Assembly: GCA_025384855.1 (NCBI GenBank)
Contig: JALAHT010000001.1
Location: 1,059,064 to 1,123,063, forward strand
Direction of reading: 5' to 3'
Length of the DNA: 64,000 nt
Source: Luteirhabdus salina
GTDB taxonomy: Bacteria; Bacteroidota; Bacteroidia; Flavobacteriales; Flavobacteriaceae
Positions 63,799-64,000 of this stretch are shown piece by piece (positions within the stretch are counted from its first letter, which is position 1; every line of letters begins with the position of its first letter). A program made the translations under genes and the position numbers. Under the pieces are notes generated by a model. That model was not told where the DNA came from, did not search any database, and saw only the letters and a list, made by a program, of their open reading frames with translations.

Positions 63799-64000
63799 TT
63801 AATATGAATTAGGAAAAGTCGATCGTGAATGCGCTCAACCGCCCAGTTTCCAATCGGAAAATAAGCAGCGAAAAACATAGCCATAACCAAGGCAAAGGTA
63901 TAGGGACTGAACCATTCAACTAAAATATTATTGGGATACACATAGGAAGTGTGAAGTGCATAGCCACTAAACTCCAACAAACCCATGGCTACCAAACCAT
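63795..64000 (-). CDS. Small membrane protein, 5' end beyond the window
   Basis: The frame is open from the window edge to TGA 63797-63795. It has two hydrophobic stretches (NILVEWFSPYTFALVMAMFF and part of the N-terminal end) and ends in RIHDRLFLIHIK. I recognise no family. Its stop overlaps the ABM start, so it is translationally coupled to that gene and probably shares its function. Only the C-terminal part can be seen. Confidence 0.5.
   Translation of the reverse strand, partial: GLVAMGLLEFSGYALHTSYVYPNNILVEWFSPYTFALVMAMFFAAYFPIGNWAVERIHDRLFLIHIK

Overview
The window is a stretch of chromosome from a member of the Bacteroidota, almost certainly a marine-type Flavobacteriaceae. The evidence is the gliding-motility lipoprotein GldH, secreted proteins ending in type IX secretion (T9SS) sorting domains, promoter boxes of the Bacteroidota form TAnnTTTG, TTG/GTG starts without Shine-Dalgarno sequences, and very tight gene packing. 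I see no phage, insertion sequence, CRISPR array, rRNA or tRNA. Most of the window is housekeeping DNA with a few accessory insertions.

Layout. 1-2.9 kb: end of atpH, atpA, a decayed four-helix-bundle gene, atpG. 2.9-9.2 kb: a small barrel protein, a lipoprotein, a flippase, hemB, a DinB-like protein, two small unknown genes and a CNNM/CBS membrane protein. 9.2-13.2 kb: a TPR hybrid histidine kinase, ogt and a serine hydrolase. 13.4-19.6 kb: an AT-rich accessory block with a T9SS cargo protein, a possible LytTR remnant, a propeller-type LytS-like kinase and a LytTR regulator. 19.6-26.5 kb: an exonuclease, a large modular subtilase and a fused two-domain ABC ATPase. 26.5-30.4 kb: a candidate 29-codon gene with its own promoter and terminator, then the CoA-transferase genes scoA and scoB, separated by a lower-GC pair (PAS-LuxR regulator and lipoprotein serine hydrolase). 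30.5-36.9 kb: PBP1A, gldH, a RicT-like gene, trhO and recA. 37-43.7 kb: an ECF sigma factor with a membrane/barrel partner, an acyltransferase, trpS, dprA, a CCDC81-HU/SPOR protein and a thioesterase. 43.7-48.7 kb: an envelope operon (dut, nucleotidyltransferase, TPR protein, DUF4292 lipoprotein, EnvC-like protein). 48.7-58.5 kb: the heme cluster, with hemA-C-D-E, a DUF6973-like gene, an EI24 gene and hemF on the minus strand, and an AraC regulator, hemH and a MATE pump on the plus strand. 58.5-64 kb: a T9SS/META-like protein, a BNR/sortilin-like repeat protein, hemJ, an ABM-domain protein and a truncated membrane protein.

How it fits together. The hem genes A, B, C, D, E, F, J and H cover the protoporphyrin route from glutamyl-tRNA to heme except hemL, which is not in the window. 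Penicillin-binding, EnvC-like, SPOR, nucleotidyltransferase and flippase genes make up a cell-envelope theme. The regions least like standard housekeeping DNA are the split scoA/scoB locus with the neighbouring 29-codon unit, the 13.4-19.6 kb sensor/cargo block, the sigma factor with its envelope-spanning partner, and the HU/SPOR protein. I did not find a clearly new multi-gene system. The 29-codon unit is the best candidate for something undescribed, and it rests on sequence signals alone.
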